DNA of 64,000 nt from Chryseobacterium lactis (GTDB lineage: Bacteria; Bacteroidota; Bacteroidia; Flavobacteriales; Weeksellaceae): NCBI RefSeq assembly GCF_003815875.1, contig NZ_CP033924.1, positions 4,712,001-4,776,000 of the forward strand, read 5' to 3'. Shown in pieces: positions 39,756 to 48,775 of the stretch; the stretch's first letter is position 1; each line of letters starts with the position of its first letter. A program made the translations under genes and the position numbers. A model generated the notes under the pieces. It saw only the letters and a list, made by a program, of their open reading frames with translations, was not told the origin of the DNA and ran no database searches.

Positions 39756-40136
39756 TTATTCCGTATTACCAATATTATCCACAGGTTCACCAAATTGTAA
39801 GATATATCCGTTGTTATCATAGATGGCAAATTCTCTCATTTCCCATTCAAAAGTTTCAATTTCATAACAGATTCTGGCTTTTGATTTAAGATCTCCCCAC
39901 AATTCATCCACTTGATTTACATTAAAATAAAATGACCCGGAAAAACCAATTTTACTCAAGTCCTCTTCTTCATTGGGTTGAGAAATCATAATATAAACTT
40001 CATCCTTACGGATCGAAGCCCATTGCCAGTCATCGTTTCTGCTTATCAGTTCAAAACCGAGAATATGCATATAAAACCCTAACGTTTCATCCATATTTTT
40101 TGTCCAGAGCATTGGGCGAAGTCCTGCAAATTTCAT
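39756..40136 (-). CDS. VOC-family (glyoxalase/bleomycin-resistance-like) protein
   Basis: The 126-residue protein has the paired beta-alpha-beta-beta-beta VOC modules: LRPMLWTKNMDETLGFYMHILGFELISRN and the second half ending REFAIYDNNGYILQFGEPV. Metal-site residues are partly present (Glu near the end of the second module is replaced by Gln in LQFGE, followed by Glu). Substrate unknown. Start overlaps the stop of the upstream GNAT gene by 4 bp, so it ends a three-gene operon with GNAT and SRPBCC genes. Confidence 0.8.
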   Translation of the reverse strand: MKFAGLRPMLWTKNMDETLGFYMHILGFELISRNDDWQWASIRKDEVYIMISQPNEEEDLSKIGFSGSFYFNVNQVDELWGDLKSKARICYEIETFEWEMREFAIYDNNGYILQFGEPVDNIGNTE

Positions 40137-40636
40137 GATTCCTGTAATTGAAAAGTATTTTTATGGATTTTCATATTAAGAGAAACCCATGTTTCTTTGT
40201 CAATCTTTGCCTCACTTTTTACATGGGGATCAAAAGTGAAACCTACCTTTTTATAACATTCAATGGCACCGGTATTCCAATCGTATACGTTGAGTTCTGC
40301 CGTTTCTTTATCAAAATGAGTAAACCCGTATTTCAGAAGCTCCTGCATCACCTTCTTTCCGTAGCCTTTTCCTCTGTTATTTTCATCCCAGATCAGAATT
40401 CTTCCGAGCAGAAATGTTTGTTCTTTTAAAAAAATCTGAGCATGTCCAATGGTATTTGTCTGATCAACAATTTTAAACAAAGTTCTGTTTTCATCAGCCA
40501 GGTCAGCGTTCAGTTGATCCTCTGTCAAAGGAAAATGATACTTAGGTCCTGCAAATTGGAGAAGCATTTTTTCATCGAGAATCCTTGTGATTAATTCCGG
40601 AGCATCATCTATGGTAAAAAGCTGTAATTCTATCAT
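40133..40636 (-). CDS. GNAT-family N-acetyltransferase
   Basis: From ATG 40636 (MIELQLFTIDD) the protein has 167 residues; the longer frame to 40687 would run into the SRPBCC gene and is rejected. Acetyl-CoA-binding motif A is LIWDENNRGKGYGKKVMQELLKYGF (an R/QxxGxG/A type with RGKGYG), followed by AELNVYDWNTGAIECYKKVGF, the RimJ/RimL-like ending. It acetylates an amine of unknown identity. It begins 2 bp after the SRPBCC stop and overlaps the VOC start by 4 bp. Confidence 0.85.
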   Translation of the reverse strand: MIELQLFTIDDAPELITRILDEKMLLQFAGPKYHFPLTEDQLNADLADENRTLFKIVDQTNTIGHAQIFLKEQTFLLGRILIWDENNRGKGYGKKVMQELLKYGFTHFDKETAELNVYDWNTGAIECYKKVGFTFDPHVKSEAKIDKETWVSLNMKIHKNTFQLQES

Positions 40637-40638
40637 TT

Positions 40639-41064
40639 TTATTTTTCTAAATACTCTTTTAAACTTTCGCCCAAAATTGAATTCCAACCTCCTGTAAAAC
40701 TCTCTCTTGAAAAGCCATCACCCAAATCGTTGAAGTTTTCAATATCTTCATGAGTAATTTTCACTAGAGTGGCGCCGTTATCAGAAAGCAATTCCCAAGT
40801 TACTATTGTTTTTGCCTCTGAAAAATCAGGATAGGACCAGCTATATTTTAATATCTGATTAGGTACAATTTCAACAATTTTGCATTGATGATGAAATTTA
40901 TTCTCTCCTCCCGGTTCATAGAAATTGAATTCTTTACCAACCTCGGGTTCAAAATCCCCGATATCAAAATACCAGGATTTCATTTCATTTTTATCCGTTA
41001 ATGCTCTCCAGACTTTTTCAACCGGTGCATTTATTTTATACTGTACGATGATTGGTAGGCTCAT
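40639..41064 (-). CDS. SRPBCC (AHSA1-like) domain protein
   Basis: The 141-residue protein is a START-like hydrophobic-ligand-binding fold: INAPVEKVWRALTDKNEMKSWYF at the N-terminus, ILKYSWSYPDFSEAKTIVTWELLSDNGATLVKITHE in the middle, and a C-terminal helix with GGWNSILGESLKEYLEK. AHSA1-like bacterial proteins of this type have unknown ligands and are often next to small stress genes. It is first of a coupled three-gene operon (SRPBCC, GNAT, VOC). Confidence 0.88.
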   Translation of the reverse strand: MSLPIIVQYKINAPVEKVWRALTDKNEMKSWYFDIGDFEPEVGKEFNFYEPGGENKFHHQCKIVEIVPNQILKYSWSYPDFSEAKTIVTWELLSDNGATLVKITHEDIENFNDLGDGFSRESFTGGWNSILGESLKEYLEK

Positions 41065-41111
41065 TGTCTTAATTTTTACAGATTGATGATATTACAAAGT
41101 CTTTATACTTT

Positions 41112-41198
41112 AGTCACAAAAGCCATAAATAACTTTTATTTTCAAACACTTAAGCATCATTTAGAAAGTTCCAAATAGCGCTATATACTTTTGTGACT
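41112..41198. repeat. 11-bp inverted repeat in intergenic DNA
   Basis: AGTCACAAAAG (41112-41122) and CTTTTGTGACT (41188-41198) are perfect complements 65 bp apart, upstream of the SRPBCC gene and just after the antiporter gene. The right arm overlaps TACTTTTG (41186-41193), a plus-strand -7-like box with no plus-strand gene after it. Confidence 0.5.
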
Positions 41199-41231
41199 CT
41201 TCTGGTTTATTAATTTGTTTAAATAAGTTGA

Positions 41232-42848
41232 CTATCCGTGTGAGAATCCTGTAATTTTTGCTTCATCAAAATCCAGCTGCATTTCAATCGTTCTCATCAC
41301 ATGATCATCAAATATTTTCTCTCTTTTCATCCTGTGTAGCTCGTTCCGTTGTGCCTGGATAACCTGTCGCAGCACATCTTTGTTTTCGTTAATGGCTGTC
41401 ACATAATCACCGTTGGTAGATGCCATACATTGAACTTTATCAGCCATAAGCATCATTTCATTCTCCAGTTTATGTTTTTGATGACGTACCAGACTATTTC
41501 TTTCTGCGAGTTCTGAAAAATCGTTATCGAGCTTATGCAAAGCCGTTTCTTTTAATTTACGCATCAGAATTACTTCCTGTTTCTCCTCCGGAAGCTCACT
41601 CCCCGTATCATTTATTTTTAACCATTTCAGAATCGGACTCAGCAATAATCCCTGACCAACAAGGGTAATCAATATGATAACAAAAGTTACGAATAAAATA
41701 ATATTTCGATGTGGAAATGCCTCTCCATTTGGCAAAAATGCAGGAATTGATAACGCTGCGGCCAATGAAACCACTCCCCTCATCGCAGCAAAACTGATGA
41801 TAAAAGGTTCCCGCCAATCCGGCTTAGGAACTTTCAATCTCAATTCTTTTGAACACAGTCTTGGAAAGTACATTAATGCATAACTATACAATATTCTTGT
41901 TCCGATAATGGCACCGCCAATTATGACACTATAGAAAATCCCTTCGGAAATTGTATAATCTTCCATGGCCTCAACCACTACAGGTAATTCAAGACCAATT
42001 AAAATAAAGATGATGGTATTCATCAAAAAGATCAGCACACTCCACACGTTCCCGGATTGAATTCGTGAGGTATGGCTCAGATAGCAATGCGAATTGTATG
42101 ACATCAACAACCCTCCGGCAACCACAGCCAGCACTCCTGAAAAGTGAAAATGTTCGGCACCTACATACATGATGTACGGCACAATAAGGGTAATTACCGT
42201 ATCAATATTAGAATTGGACGGTATGATTTTCAGCAATGCTCCAAAAAGGAAACCTACAGCAACTCCTACAGCAACTCCTCCAACAGCCATCGTAAAGAAA
42301 TCCTGAATAGCATCTCTCCAGATAAACTGGCCAGAAATAACGGCTGCCAAAGCAAATTTAAATACAATCAAACTGGATGCATCGTTGATCAGACTTTCTC
42401 CTTCAAGGATACTGGTGATTTTTTTAGGGATTTTCATGTGTTTCAGCACCGAAGTAGCCGCTACCGCATCAGGCGGAGAATTTACCCCACCCAACAGGAA
42501 TCCCATAGCCACTGTAAGCCCCGGAATAATAGAGGACGAAAGGTAAGCAACAACAATTGAGGTCAGAAATACCAATCCGAAAGCCATGGAAAAAATTTGC
42601 TTTCTCCATTTATGAAAGTCCTGCCATGATGTAAACCAGGCAGCTTCAAACAAAATAGGCGGCAGGAAAATAAGAAAAACAAGATCCGGTTCTATTTCGA
42701 TCGTCGGTATTCCCGGAACAAAGCTTATCAAAAGTCCTGCAATCACAAGAAAAATGGGATAGGCAACTCTTAATTTCTGCCCGATCATCACCAATATCAT
42801 CACAGACAGCAGTACTGCAATGGATATTATAACATAACTGTGAATCAT
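41232..42848 (-). CDS. Na+/H+ antiporter (CPA1 family)
   Basis: The 538-residue protein has about 12 membrane helices over residues 1-415 and a charged cytoplasmic tail of about 115 residues. Ion-site blocks are FLLGGVNSPPDAVAATSVLK (transport Asp) and SILEGESLINDASSLIVFKFAL, both diagnostic of CPA1/NhaP-type exchangers; AAMRGVVSLAAALSIP is the conserved late-helix arginine block. It exchanges Na+ (or K+) for protons to control pH and salt. It is monocistronic, with a fold-back sequence upstream at 42891-42939. Confidence 0.93.
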   Translation of the reverse strand: MIHSYVIISIAVLLSVMILVMIGQKLRVAYPIFLVIAGLLISFVPGIPTIEIEPDLVFLIFLPPILFEAAWFTSWQDFHKWRKQIFSMAFGLVFLTSIVVAYLSSSIIPGLTVAMGFLLGGVNSPPDAVAATSVLKHMKIPKKITSILEGESLINDASSLIVFKFALAAVISGQFIWRDAIQDFFTMAVGGVAVGVAVGFLFGALLKIIPSNSNIDTVITLIVPYIMYVGAEHFHFSGVLAVVAGGLLMSYNSHCYLSHTSRIQSGNVWSVLIFLMNTIIFILIGLELPVVVEAMEDYTISEGIFYSVIIGGAIIGTRILYSYALMYFPRLCSKELRLKVPKPDWREPFIISFAAMRGVVSLAAALSIPAFLPNGEAFPHRNIILFVTFVIILITLVGQGLLLSPILKWLKINDTGSELPEEKQEVILMRKLKETALHKLDNDFSELAERNSLVRHQKHKLENEMMLMADKVQCMASTNGDYVTAINENKDVLRQVIQAQRNELHRMKREKIFDDHVMRTIEMQLDFDEAKITGFSHG

Positions 42849-42890
42849 TTTGATTTAGTTTTTTTAAGTGTTATTTTTTTGAATAAAATT

Positions 42891-42939
42891 CCCACAGATT
42901 GGTCCTTTGGTACATCGCTGCAACGTTGGAATCTATGGG
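42891..42939. repeat. Short imperfect inverted repeat
   Basis: CCCACAGATT (42891-42900) and AATCTATGGG (42930-42939) match as inverted arms at 9 of 10 positions, between the antiporter start and the bestrophin stop. Probably a remnant of a dispersed intergenic repeat. Confidence 0.35.
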
Positions 42940-42967
42940 ATTTATTGATGTTTAATTTTATATTATG

Positions 42968-43972
42968 TTAAAGTACAATATTATTCTTCGGACTAATGGC
43001 CGGCGGAAGGTCAGATTCATCCAGCATATCTCTCATATCAATTTCAATAGTGCGGCTGATCTGTGTAATCGGAACATCATTCGGACTTCCTTCAAAAGGG
43101 TTTACAGAAGCTTCTCCTACACTGTCCAGGGTATGAAAACACCAGGTTACCAGCAATGAAAAGGGAATATTAAACCATAATGTCCAACCTTCAAGGTTCG
43201 TTCCCTCACCTAGCTTATCAAGCTCTTTCAACAATCCGAAAGGAACAAAAAGAATAAATAACAACAAAAGATAAGTCGTAATTGAAGAAAAGTTTCTCGG
43301 ATACGGAAAGTTTTTAATTCTCTCTGCTTTTCCCTGATCATCTGTAAACTTTATCAATTGCTGATTGATCTGCGTCCATTGAAAATCATTGATTTGCCCT
43401 TTCTTATAGACTTCAGACAATTCTTTACTCTGGCTTGCCATAAGCTGTGTAGCCCTGTTTTTCTTGCTCAGAATATACTGAAGTTCCTCTTCAGAAAGAT
43501 AGTTTTTCAATTCCTCATCAAGCTTTGTCAGTCTTTCGGGAATATCATATTTCCGTGAATATTCATCGAATTGTGCTGTCCCCATATTTTCCCAGGCTCT
43601 TGGCTCTCTAAGCTGAAAGCGAAGTGCCGTTAACCAGGCATAATGACGGAGGAACATCTCTTTTACTTTTCCGGAATCTGTTGCGTTGAGTGCATCCCTT
43701 AGAATGTATCCAAAACTCCGGCTGTCGTTAATAATGGAGCCATAAATCTGTCTAGCTTCCCAAAGTCTGCTATAACTTGCATTATTTTTAAATCCGACAA
43801 TAAAAGCAACGGCAGTTCCCAAAATCGCAATCGGCTGCCACGGAATGGAAAGAAACTTCCATCCTAAAAAATACAATACCGTAGGAATGGCCGAAAATAT
43901 TGTTAAAACGTAAATACTGCGCCTCGTCCATGTCATGAACTCACGCGCCCCAAATCTTTTTCCTGAATGCAT
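42968..43972 (-). CDS. Bestrophin-family channel protein
   Basis: The 334-residue protein matches bacterial bestrophins (formerly UPF0187): RRSIYVLTIFSAIPTVLYFLG and PWQPIAILGTAVAFIVGFKNNASYSRLWEARQIYGSIINDSR form the first helices and neck region, and LLLFILFVPFGLLKEL plus WTLWFNIPFSLLVTWCFHTLDSVGEASVNPFEGSPNDVPI carry the late helices and the acidic gate motif. Homologues form pentameric ion channels (sodium-selective in the Klebsiella structure). The gene precedes the DUF2490 gene's region by 82 bp in the same direction of transcription (DUF2490 is upstream). Confidence 0.92.
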   Translation of the reverse strand: MHSGKRFGAREFMTWTRRSIYVLTIFSAIPTVLYFLGWKFLSIPWQPIAILGTAVAFIVGFKNNASYSRLWEARQIYGSIINDSRSFGYILRDALNATDSGKVKEMFLRHYAWLTALRFQLREPRAWENMGTAQFDEYSRKYDIPERLTKLDEELKNYLSEEELQYILSKKNRATQLMASQSKELSEVYKKGQINDFQWTQINQQLIKFTDDQGKAERIKNFPYPRNFSSITTYLLLLFILFVPFGLLKELDKLGEGTNLEGWTLWFNIPFSLLVTWCFHTLDSVGEASVNPFEGSPNDVPITQISRTIEIDMRDMLDESDLPPAISPKNNIVL

Positions 43973-44054
43973 ATGTTGTGTTTATTTTTTATTTTTTTCT
44001 TTACAAAATAACGATCTTCAATTTCATCGGAACATTCAGCAGAAACGGTTATTT

Positions 44055-44741
44055 TTAATTTTTGGTAAAAGGAATATTGTTATAAAAACCAATCTGAATC
44101 TGTCCTCTGTTTTTATTTTCCTGAAGTTGATTCATATACCCCGCTTCAATCCTCATATTTTTATTAATAACATATCCTAAGGCTCCATACACTCTGTTTC
44201 TATCGAAAACCGGACTGTTGAAATGCAGGAAAATCTCATTATATACTGAAGCATACAAGGTTTTCGGTAACATTTCTTTTTGGGTAATCGGAATTGTTAC
44301 ACCCAGCATATAACGGAATCTCATTCTAAAATCATCCTCCAGAAAACGTTCTTCTAAACGATAGCGATGCTGAAGGTTAAAACGTCCGAACTTCTGCTTG
44401 GTAATAAACTGCTGGAAAATTCGGTGTTCAATATTCTCCTTCTTTTCTCCATTCACATAAGGTTGGCTCAAAATAAAACCATAGCCCAGCAACACATTGT
44501 TGTTGTTCTCTGTAAGATCATAGCCAATCCCCGTACGGATTAAAAGCTGCTCCAGATCTCCGATTCCATCAAAGTTCCGGTATTGAATTTCATTATGCCA
44601 GTTTAATTTTTTACTGATTTTATTGTTTCCAAAATACATATACCAGGCCCCCAGATCACTCTTTTGTGCCCATGCCGATATCGATCCTAAACTTAGTGCC
44701 GTAAGTGCCAATTTTGTAAAAACCTTTCTCATGTTCATCAA
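44055..44741 (-). CDS. DUF2490 family outer-membrane protein
   Basis: The 228-residue protein has a signal peptide (to about residue 25, ISAWAQ) and repeated amphipathic beta strands typical of a small outer-membrane barrel: DLGAWYMYFGNNKISKKLNWHNEIQYRNF, QLLIRTGIGYDL, NLQHRYRLEERFL and a late YGALGYVINKNMRIEAGYMNQ, IQIGFYNNI. DUF2490 members are predicted barrels of unknown function. It lies upstream of the bestrophin gene and may share its transcript. Confidence 0.82.
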   Translation of the reverse strand: MMNMRKVFTKLALTALSLGSISAWAQKSDLGAWYMYFGNNKISKKLNWHNEIQYRNFDGIGDLEQLLIRTGIGYDLTENNNNVLLGYGFILSQPYVNGEKKENIEHRIFQQFITKQKFGRFNLQHRYRLEERFLEDDFRMRFRYMLGVTIPITQKEMLPKTLYASVYNEIFLHFNSPVFDRNRVYGALGYVINKNMRIEAGYMNQLQENKNRGQIQIGFYNNIPFTKN

Positions 44742-44865
44742 TTACTATTATCTATCGTTTTTAACAAAATTAATAATTTAAATCAATAATCACAAACAAT
44801 ATTTTTACCCTGAACAAAAGAAATCATCAAAGTAAATAATTCTAAATCCAGCGTTTTTATTCATT

Positions 44866-45258
44866 TTAACCAGGAATCTGCTCTACCAAAACTTCATTTC
44901 CATCCTGATCCAAATACGTACAGGTCATGATATTTAAATCCATTTTCCAGCCTTTTATTCCGTTTTCTGCACAGTCATTGCAAAATGTCATATAATCTGT
45001 GCCTCCCTGCTGGTGAAGTTTTAATCTTGCTTTAAACTGATCAAGATTTAATTCATTGGAAATAGTCAGAACATCATATTTACTTTCCGTCTGCTCTGAA
45101 TTGTGGTCCACATCAAAATATTCCGTGCTGCCATCAGAAACACCGACTGTATATTGATACACCCCTAAATTTTTTACAGCTTGAATATATTGAGGAAAGT
45201 CTGCCCCGCTTTTTACTTTTTTGTGTTCAGCTTGAATGTCTTTGATTGTAAATTTCAT
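44866..45258 (-). CDS. DUF1398 family protein
   Basis: The 130-residue protein matches DUF1398: KFTIKDIQAEHKKVKSGADFPQYIQAVKNLGV, the DGSTEYFD strand and the C-terminal GGTDYMTFCNDCAENGIKGWKMDLNIMTCTYLDQ with CxxC. Proteins of this family are small, cytoplasmic and of unknown function. TAAATTTG at 45295-45302 on the minus strand is a -7-like box 37 bp upstream. Confidence 0.85.
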   Translation of the reverse strand: MKFTIKDIQAEHKKVKSGADFPQYIQAVKNLGVYQYTVGVSDGSTEYFDVDHNSEQTESKYDVLTISNELNLDQFKARLKLHQQGGTDYMTFCNDCAENGIKGWKMDLNIMTCTYLDQDGNEVLVEQIPG

Positions 45259-45336
45259 CGTTTTGTATTTAAAAAATTAATAATAATAAATATTCAAATT
45301 TAATTTTTTTTGGAATGTAAATCATATCAAAAAAAA

Positions 45337-45357
45337 ACCGACAGAGTAACTGCCGGT
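45337..45357 (-). terminator. Terminator of the PhnB-like VOC gene
   Basis: ACCGGCAG-TTACT-CTGTCGGT (one G-U) followed by TTTTTTTT on the minus strand, 33 bp after the stop at 45391. Confidence 0.85.
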
Positions 45358-45390
45358 GTATTGTACATTATAATTCCAGATAAACTGGTA

Positions 45391-45840
45391 TTAAGGATGT
45401 TGTTGCATTTTTGCCGGATCATCATAGTTAACCATCCAGTTGATTCCGAATTTATCCGTAAACATTCCGAAATATGCACCCCAGAAGGTATCTGCCATAG
45501 GCATTGTTACTTGCCCACCGGCCGAAAGTCCATTGAAAACTTTACCAGCTTCTTCTTTAGATTCTGCATTGACAGAAATTGCAAAATTATTTCCTGCTTT
45601 GAAATTCGAAGCCCATTCTCCACCCGTATCACTTCCCATCAACATGGTTTCCTTAGAAATCGGAAGCGTTACATGCATGATTTTATCTTTATCTTCTTCA
45701 GGAGTTTCCTTACCTTCCATTGGAGGCATTTCTCCGAAAGTTCCGATATAAGGGTATTCCCCTCCGAAAACTGATTTATAGAAATCGAACGCTTCTCTGC
45801 AGTTTCCATTAAATGTTAAATAAACGTTTACTGATGCCAT
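45391..45840 (-). CDS. PhnB-like VOC-family protein
   Basis: The 149-residue protein resembles the PhnB/YjdN group: VYLTFNGNCREAFDFYKSVFGGEYPYIGTFGEMPP at the start, HVTLPISKETMLMGSD in the middle and WGAYFGMFTDKFGINWMVNY at the end. These are non-enzymatic-looking VOC dimers often annotated as 3-demethylubiquinone-9 3-methyltransferase by error. Function unknown. Next to another VOC gene, separated by 53 bp. Confidence 0.88.
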   Translation of the reverse strand: MASVNVYLTFNGNCREAFDFYKSVFGGEYPYIGTFGEMPPMEGKETPEEDKDKIMHVTLPISKETMLMGSDTGGEWASNFKAGNNFAISVNAESKEEAGKVFNGLSAGGQVTMPMADTFWGAYFGMFTDKFGINWMVNYDDPAKMQQHP

Positions 45841-45893
45841 GATTGTTTTTTATTAGTTAAGTTTTAATTAGTTTTTGCTTTCCTGGGGCTTTA

Positions 45894-46265
45894 TTAACGA
45901 TGCTGATCAATTAAAATCATATTTCCATCCGGATCTTTAAGATAGATATGATCAGGCCCGGAAGTCGTTTCATCAGCTTCCCGGTCAATCTCCACCCCAT
46001 TTTCTTTTAAATGCTTTTGAATATCCCTTACGTCCTTAAAAGACTCAAGGTTCTGTGCATTTTCATCCCATCCGGGATTGAAAGTAAGCATATTTCCGTC
46101 AAACATGGCTTGAAACAGACCGATCAAAGTGCTGCCATTTTTCATAATCAGATAGTTGTGTTCCATACTTCCGCCCATCGCAGAGAAACCTAGCTTTTCA
46201 TAAAAATCCTTGGATTTTTGAAGATCTTTCACACTTAAGCTTAATGAGAATACTCCTAGTTTCAT
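45894..46265 (-). CDS. VOC-family protein
   Basis: The 123-residue protein has a clear glyoxalase-like layout: VFSLSLSVKDLQKSKDFYEKLGFSAMGG, then DHIYLKDPDGNMILIDQH at the end. Metal-binding positions are not all present, so binding of a ligand or antibiotic is as likely as catalysis. Lies between the PhnB-like gene and the secreted 156-residue protein gene with 48-53-bp gaps, so co-transcription with either is possible. Confidence 0.85.
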   Translation of the reverse strand: MKLGVFSLSLSVKDLQKSKDFYEKLGFSAMGGSMEHNYLIMKNGSTLIGLFQAMFDGNMLTFNPGWDENAQNLESFKDVRDIQKHLKENGVEIDREADETTSGPDHIYLKDPDGNMILIDQHR

Positions 46266-46313
46266 ATATATGTATTAAGATTGAGAGCTAAGGCTGAGCC
46301 TTTTAAAATATTA

Positions 46314-46784
46314 TTAGTGATTTTTCAAACGGGTTTTAAAATCCAAAGTCCCGTCATAGCTTTTCCAGTCTCCTATCAGTTCGATATATTGTCCTTCTAC
46401 TTTTTCAGTTTGTCTGTTCCACTTGAAATTATACACAAACTTTCCTTTAAAAAGTCCTGAATGCTTGCCTTTATTTTCTTCTGCCAGCTCATATTCCCCA
46501 AAGATGGTCCCTTGCTTCTTGGCATCTTTATACTTTGATATGGTTATTTTACCTTCAAATTTTGCATAATTGTTATCCACAAGAGAATAGCCTGAAATAA
46601 AATATTCCTGGTCGTTTTTTTTATTCTGCTCTGAAGTATTAATTTTAAGCTTTAATTCCTGGCCTTTACTGCCTATCGTTCCGATATAAGGATTGCTGTT
46701 ATTCAGCCACACCGTTGAGATATCCGGCATTTGCCCCAAAACAAAGTTGGCCGCGAAGAGGAAGAGTAATAAAAGTTTTTTCAT
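46314..46784 (-). CDS. Hypothetical secreted protein (156 aa)
   Basis: From ATG 46784 the protein begins MKKLLLLFLFAANFVLGQ, a clean signal peptide; the longer frame to 46805 puts seven residues before it and overlaps the gap. The mature part is polar and beta-rich: WLNNSNPYIGTIGSKGQELKLKI, EYFISGYSLVDNNYAKFEG and GDWKSYDGTLDFKTRL. No family is recognised. It starts 10 bp after the DUF1569 stop, so the two are probably co-transcribed. Confidence 0.7.
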   Translation of the reverse strand: MKKLLLLFLFAANFVLGQMPDISTVWLNNSNPYIGTIGSKGQELKLKINTSEQNKKNDQEYFISGYSLVDNNYAKFEGKITISKYKDAKKQGTIFGEYELAEENKGKHSGLFKGKFVYNFKWNRQTEKVEGQYIELIGDWKSYDGTLDFKTRLKNH

Positions 46785-46794
46785 AGTGTTGTTT

Positions 46795-47250
46795 TTAAAC
46801 GCCAAATTGTGACAAGTGGTGGTTCAGATGTTTGGCAAACATATTATTCCACTCCTGTGCTTTTAATTTTCCGAAAGAAAAAGATTCTTTACCATCAAAA
46901 GCATCCGCTCCCAATTGTTGAGTCTTTTGAATAAAACCAATCAATCTTGTTTTTTCCTCGTCAAAATTCTTTCTTCCCGTCACTAAAAATTGTGGTGCCG
47001 TTGGAGAATCTCTTGGATATGCTTTCTCACCAACAACTTTAGGCTTTACAAAATTTTTCAGGATAAATTTGGCGATAGCTCCCGGTTTTTTATGTTTTTC
47101 CGGCTCATAAATCATTTCATACGTTACACAACAGTGAGCCAGCATTTGATCTACTGTCATTTTACCCCATAATCCGTGGGTATCTTCCACTAATTTATTA
47201 ATCCTGTCGATATAGTTCTGTGCATCTTTTGTGTCAAATACGTTTTCCAT
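46795..47250 (-). CDS. DUF1569 / DinB-like protein
   Basis: The 151-residue protein is a four-helix DinB-like bundle of the DUF1569 group. LWGKMTVDQMLAHCCVTYEMIYEP carries the first metal-type histidine, and MFAKHLNHHLSQFG carries the C-terminal HxxHH-like cluster. DinB proteins bind metal and may be thiol-dependent transferases; this one has no known substrate. A -7-like TATATTTG is at 47273-47280. Confidence 0.85.
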   Translation of the reverse strand: MENVFDTKDAQNYIDRINKLVEDTHGLWGKMTVDQMLAHCCVTYEMIYEPEKHKKPGAIAKFILKNFVKPKVVGEKAYPRDSPTAPQFLVTGRKNFDEEKTRLIGFIQKTQQLGADAFDGKESFSFGKLKAQEWNNMFAKHLNHHLSQFGV

Positions 47251-47272
47251 ACTTTCTCTATTTTACTACAGA

Positions 47273-47280
47273 CAAATATA
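47273..47280 (-). promoter_or_regulatory. -7 promoter box upstream of the DUF1569 gene
   Basis: TATATTTG on the minus strand fits TAnnTTTG and lies 23 bp before the start codon at 47250. No TTG is found at the -33 position. Confidence 0.4.
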
Positions 47281-47465
47281 TCAGTTTTTTTGTTTGATTT
47301 TTATGGTGGAGAGATTTTTTGTTGTAAGGTGCGGGATTCGAGTTTCGGGGTACGAGTTGGAGAGTCTTAGAGTATTAAGGTTTTAAGGTATGAAAATTTG
47401 GAGCTTTTATTATACATTTTATTTATCCCACAACAATCCTACTCTGATAGCCATCGTACATGCGA

Positions 47466-47521
47466 CCATTCCCCTCCTCTGGAGGGGTGGCAAAAATTCA
47501 AAGAATTTTTGACGGGGTGGT
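47466..47521. repeat. REP-like intergenic palindromic repeat
   Basis: Two nested palindromes lie side by side: CCCCTCCTCTGGAGGGG (47471-47487) and CAAAAATTCAAAGAATTTTTG (47491-47511), followed by ACGGGGTGGT that pairs back with ACCATTCCCC at 47465. I recall this CCCCTCC...GGAGGGGTGGCAAAAATTC unit as a common dispersed repeat in Flavobacterium and Chryseobacterium. The gap 47251-47556 also has a short G-rich low-complexity stretch (47330-47395) and no gene. Confidence 0.65.
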
Positions 47522-47556
47522 AATACACACCAACTCCACATTTAACATCAAGCAAA

Positions 47557-48765
47557 TTATTCCCCTTCCTCTTTTGAGCCTTCTTCTACCGGAACTTCCT
47601 GTGGAGTTACTTTTTTAAATATAAACCAAAGCTTGATTTTCAAAGCAATCCATCCTATAATGGCGTAGATGATTAAAAGAATCGTTAAATGTTCCAGATA
47701 AGGAAAAGTAAGTTCTACCGAACCTTTCTGAATCAATAAAATTTTAAAGGCCTGTAAGAAAGGAGTCAAAGGAATGATATTAGCAATAAACTGGACAAAA
47801 GCAGGCATCGCACTTAAGGGCCATGTAAATCCACTAATAATAAAGGCCGGTGAAGCAATTACCATAAGAATCTGAGTCGCTTTCAAAGCATCCGGAATTA
47901 ATATACTGATAAATACTCCCAGAAAAGAAACTGATCCTACAAAGACCGCGGTCAGTAAAATAAAGTTAAATATTCCTTCCGGCATCGGAACCCTGAAAAT
48001 CATATGCATGAGGTAGTAGATGCTTACAATAAGGATTGAAAATACCCAAATCGGAATGACTTTAATAAGCATCGTTGGAAATGCCCATTTTTTCATTTTA
48101 GCATATTCTCTTACAAAAGTGCCTCCCTGGAATTCTGCGGCAAAACTTACAGCCATTGCCAATAAAATCACCTGTTGTAAAACCACCGCCAACATAGCCG
48201 GCCACATAAAAATAAGATAATTACTGGTGGTATTAAAGAGGGTAATATAATTGGTTTTGAAAGGTTCATATTGTGTCACAGCCTTTGCTGCCGGCATTCC
48301 TGCTTTCTGAAGAGCCTTGATCGATGCTCCCGCAGAGAAAGTTCCGATAGTCAGCTGAAGTGCTTTAGAGGCGAAATTAGCAGTCAGGACATTTCCTGTA
48401 TTCACATACACATTCAGTTCGGGATATTTTTTCTGCAGCATATCCCCTTCAAATCGGGACGGAATAATAACGACCGCCGCCGCCTCATTCCTGATCACCT
48501 CATCTTTAATGCTCTGGGGCTCCTGCAAGTATTTGATCACCCTGATACTCTTATTGTCACCAAGCATTTCCGTCAACTGGTTTGATAACGGAGTATTATC
48601 TCTATCCACCACCAGTACCGGTGTGTTCTCAACTTTTCCGCTTTTGTAGACAAACCCCAGCAAGGTAGCATAAAAGACCGGTGCCAAAAAGAACACCGTC
48701 CTTAAGGTTGAATTGCCGATAAAAAGTTTGAACTCACGTTGTAAAAGACGGAAAAATTCTTTCAT
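47557..48765 (-). CDS. ABC-2 type efflux permease (YhhJ/YbhS-like)
   Basis: The 402-residue protein has one N-terminal helix (TVFFLAPVFYATLLGFVY), a large periplasmic domain (about residues 45-175 with VLVVDRDNTPLSNQLTEML) and five more helices to residue about 385, the ABC-2 permease layout of drug and polymer exporters. It is the last gene of a TolC-HlyD-permease operon, 10 bp after the HlyD gene. The ATPase that must power it is not in the operon or elsewhere in the window. Substrate unknown. Confidence 0.9.
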   Translation of the reverse strand: MKEFFRLLQREFKLFIGNSTLRTVFFLAPVFYATLLGFVYKSGKVENTPVLVVDRDNTPLSNQLTEMLGDNKSIRVIKYLQEPQSIKDEVIRNEAAAVVIIPSRFEGDMLQKKYPELNVYVNTGNVLTANFASKALQLTIGTFSAGASIKALQKAGMPAAKAVTQYEPFKTNYITLFNTTSNYLIFMWPAMLAVVLQQVILLAMAVSFAAEFQGGTFVREYAKMKKWAFPTMLIKVIPIWVFSILIVSIYYLMHMIFRVPMPEGIFNFILLTAVFVGSVSFLGVFISILIPDALKATQILMVIASPAFIISGFTWPLSAMPAFVQFIANIIPLTPFLQAFKILLIQKGSVELTFPYLEHLTILLIIYAIIGWIALKIKLWFIFKKVTPQEVPVEEGSKEEGE

Positions 48766-48775
48766 CTGTATATTT

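Noticed and set aside
42144..42560. Plus-strand 138-codon ORF opposite the antiporter
   Set aside because: It is a frame shadow of conserved antiporter helices, rich in Arg, Ser, Asn and His with no domain.
45310..45774. Plus-strand 154-codon ORF opposite the PhnB-like gene
   Set aside because: The minus-strand VOC protein is a clear family member; the plus-strand translation has no recognisable features and covers the VOC terminator.
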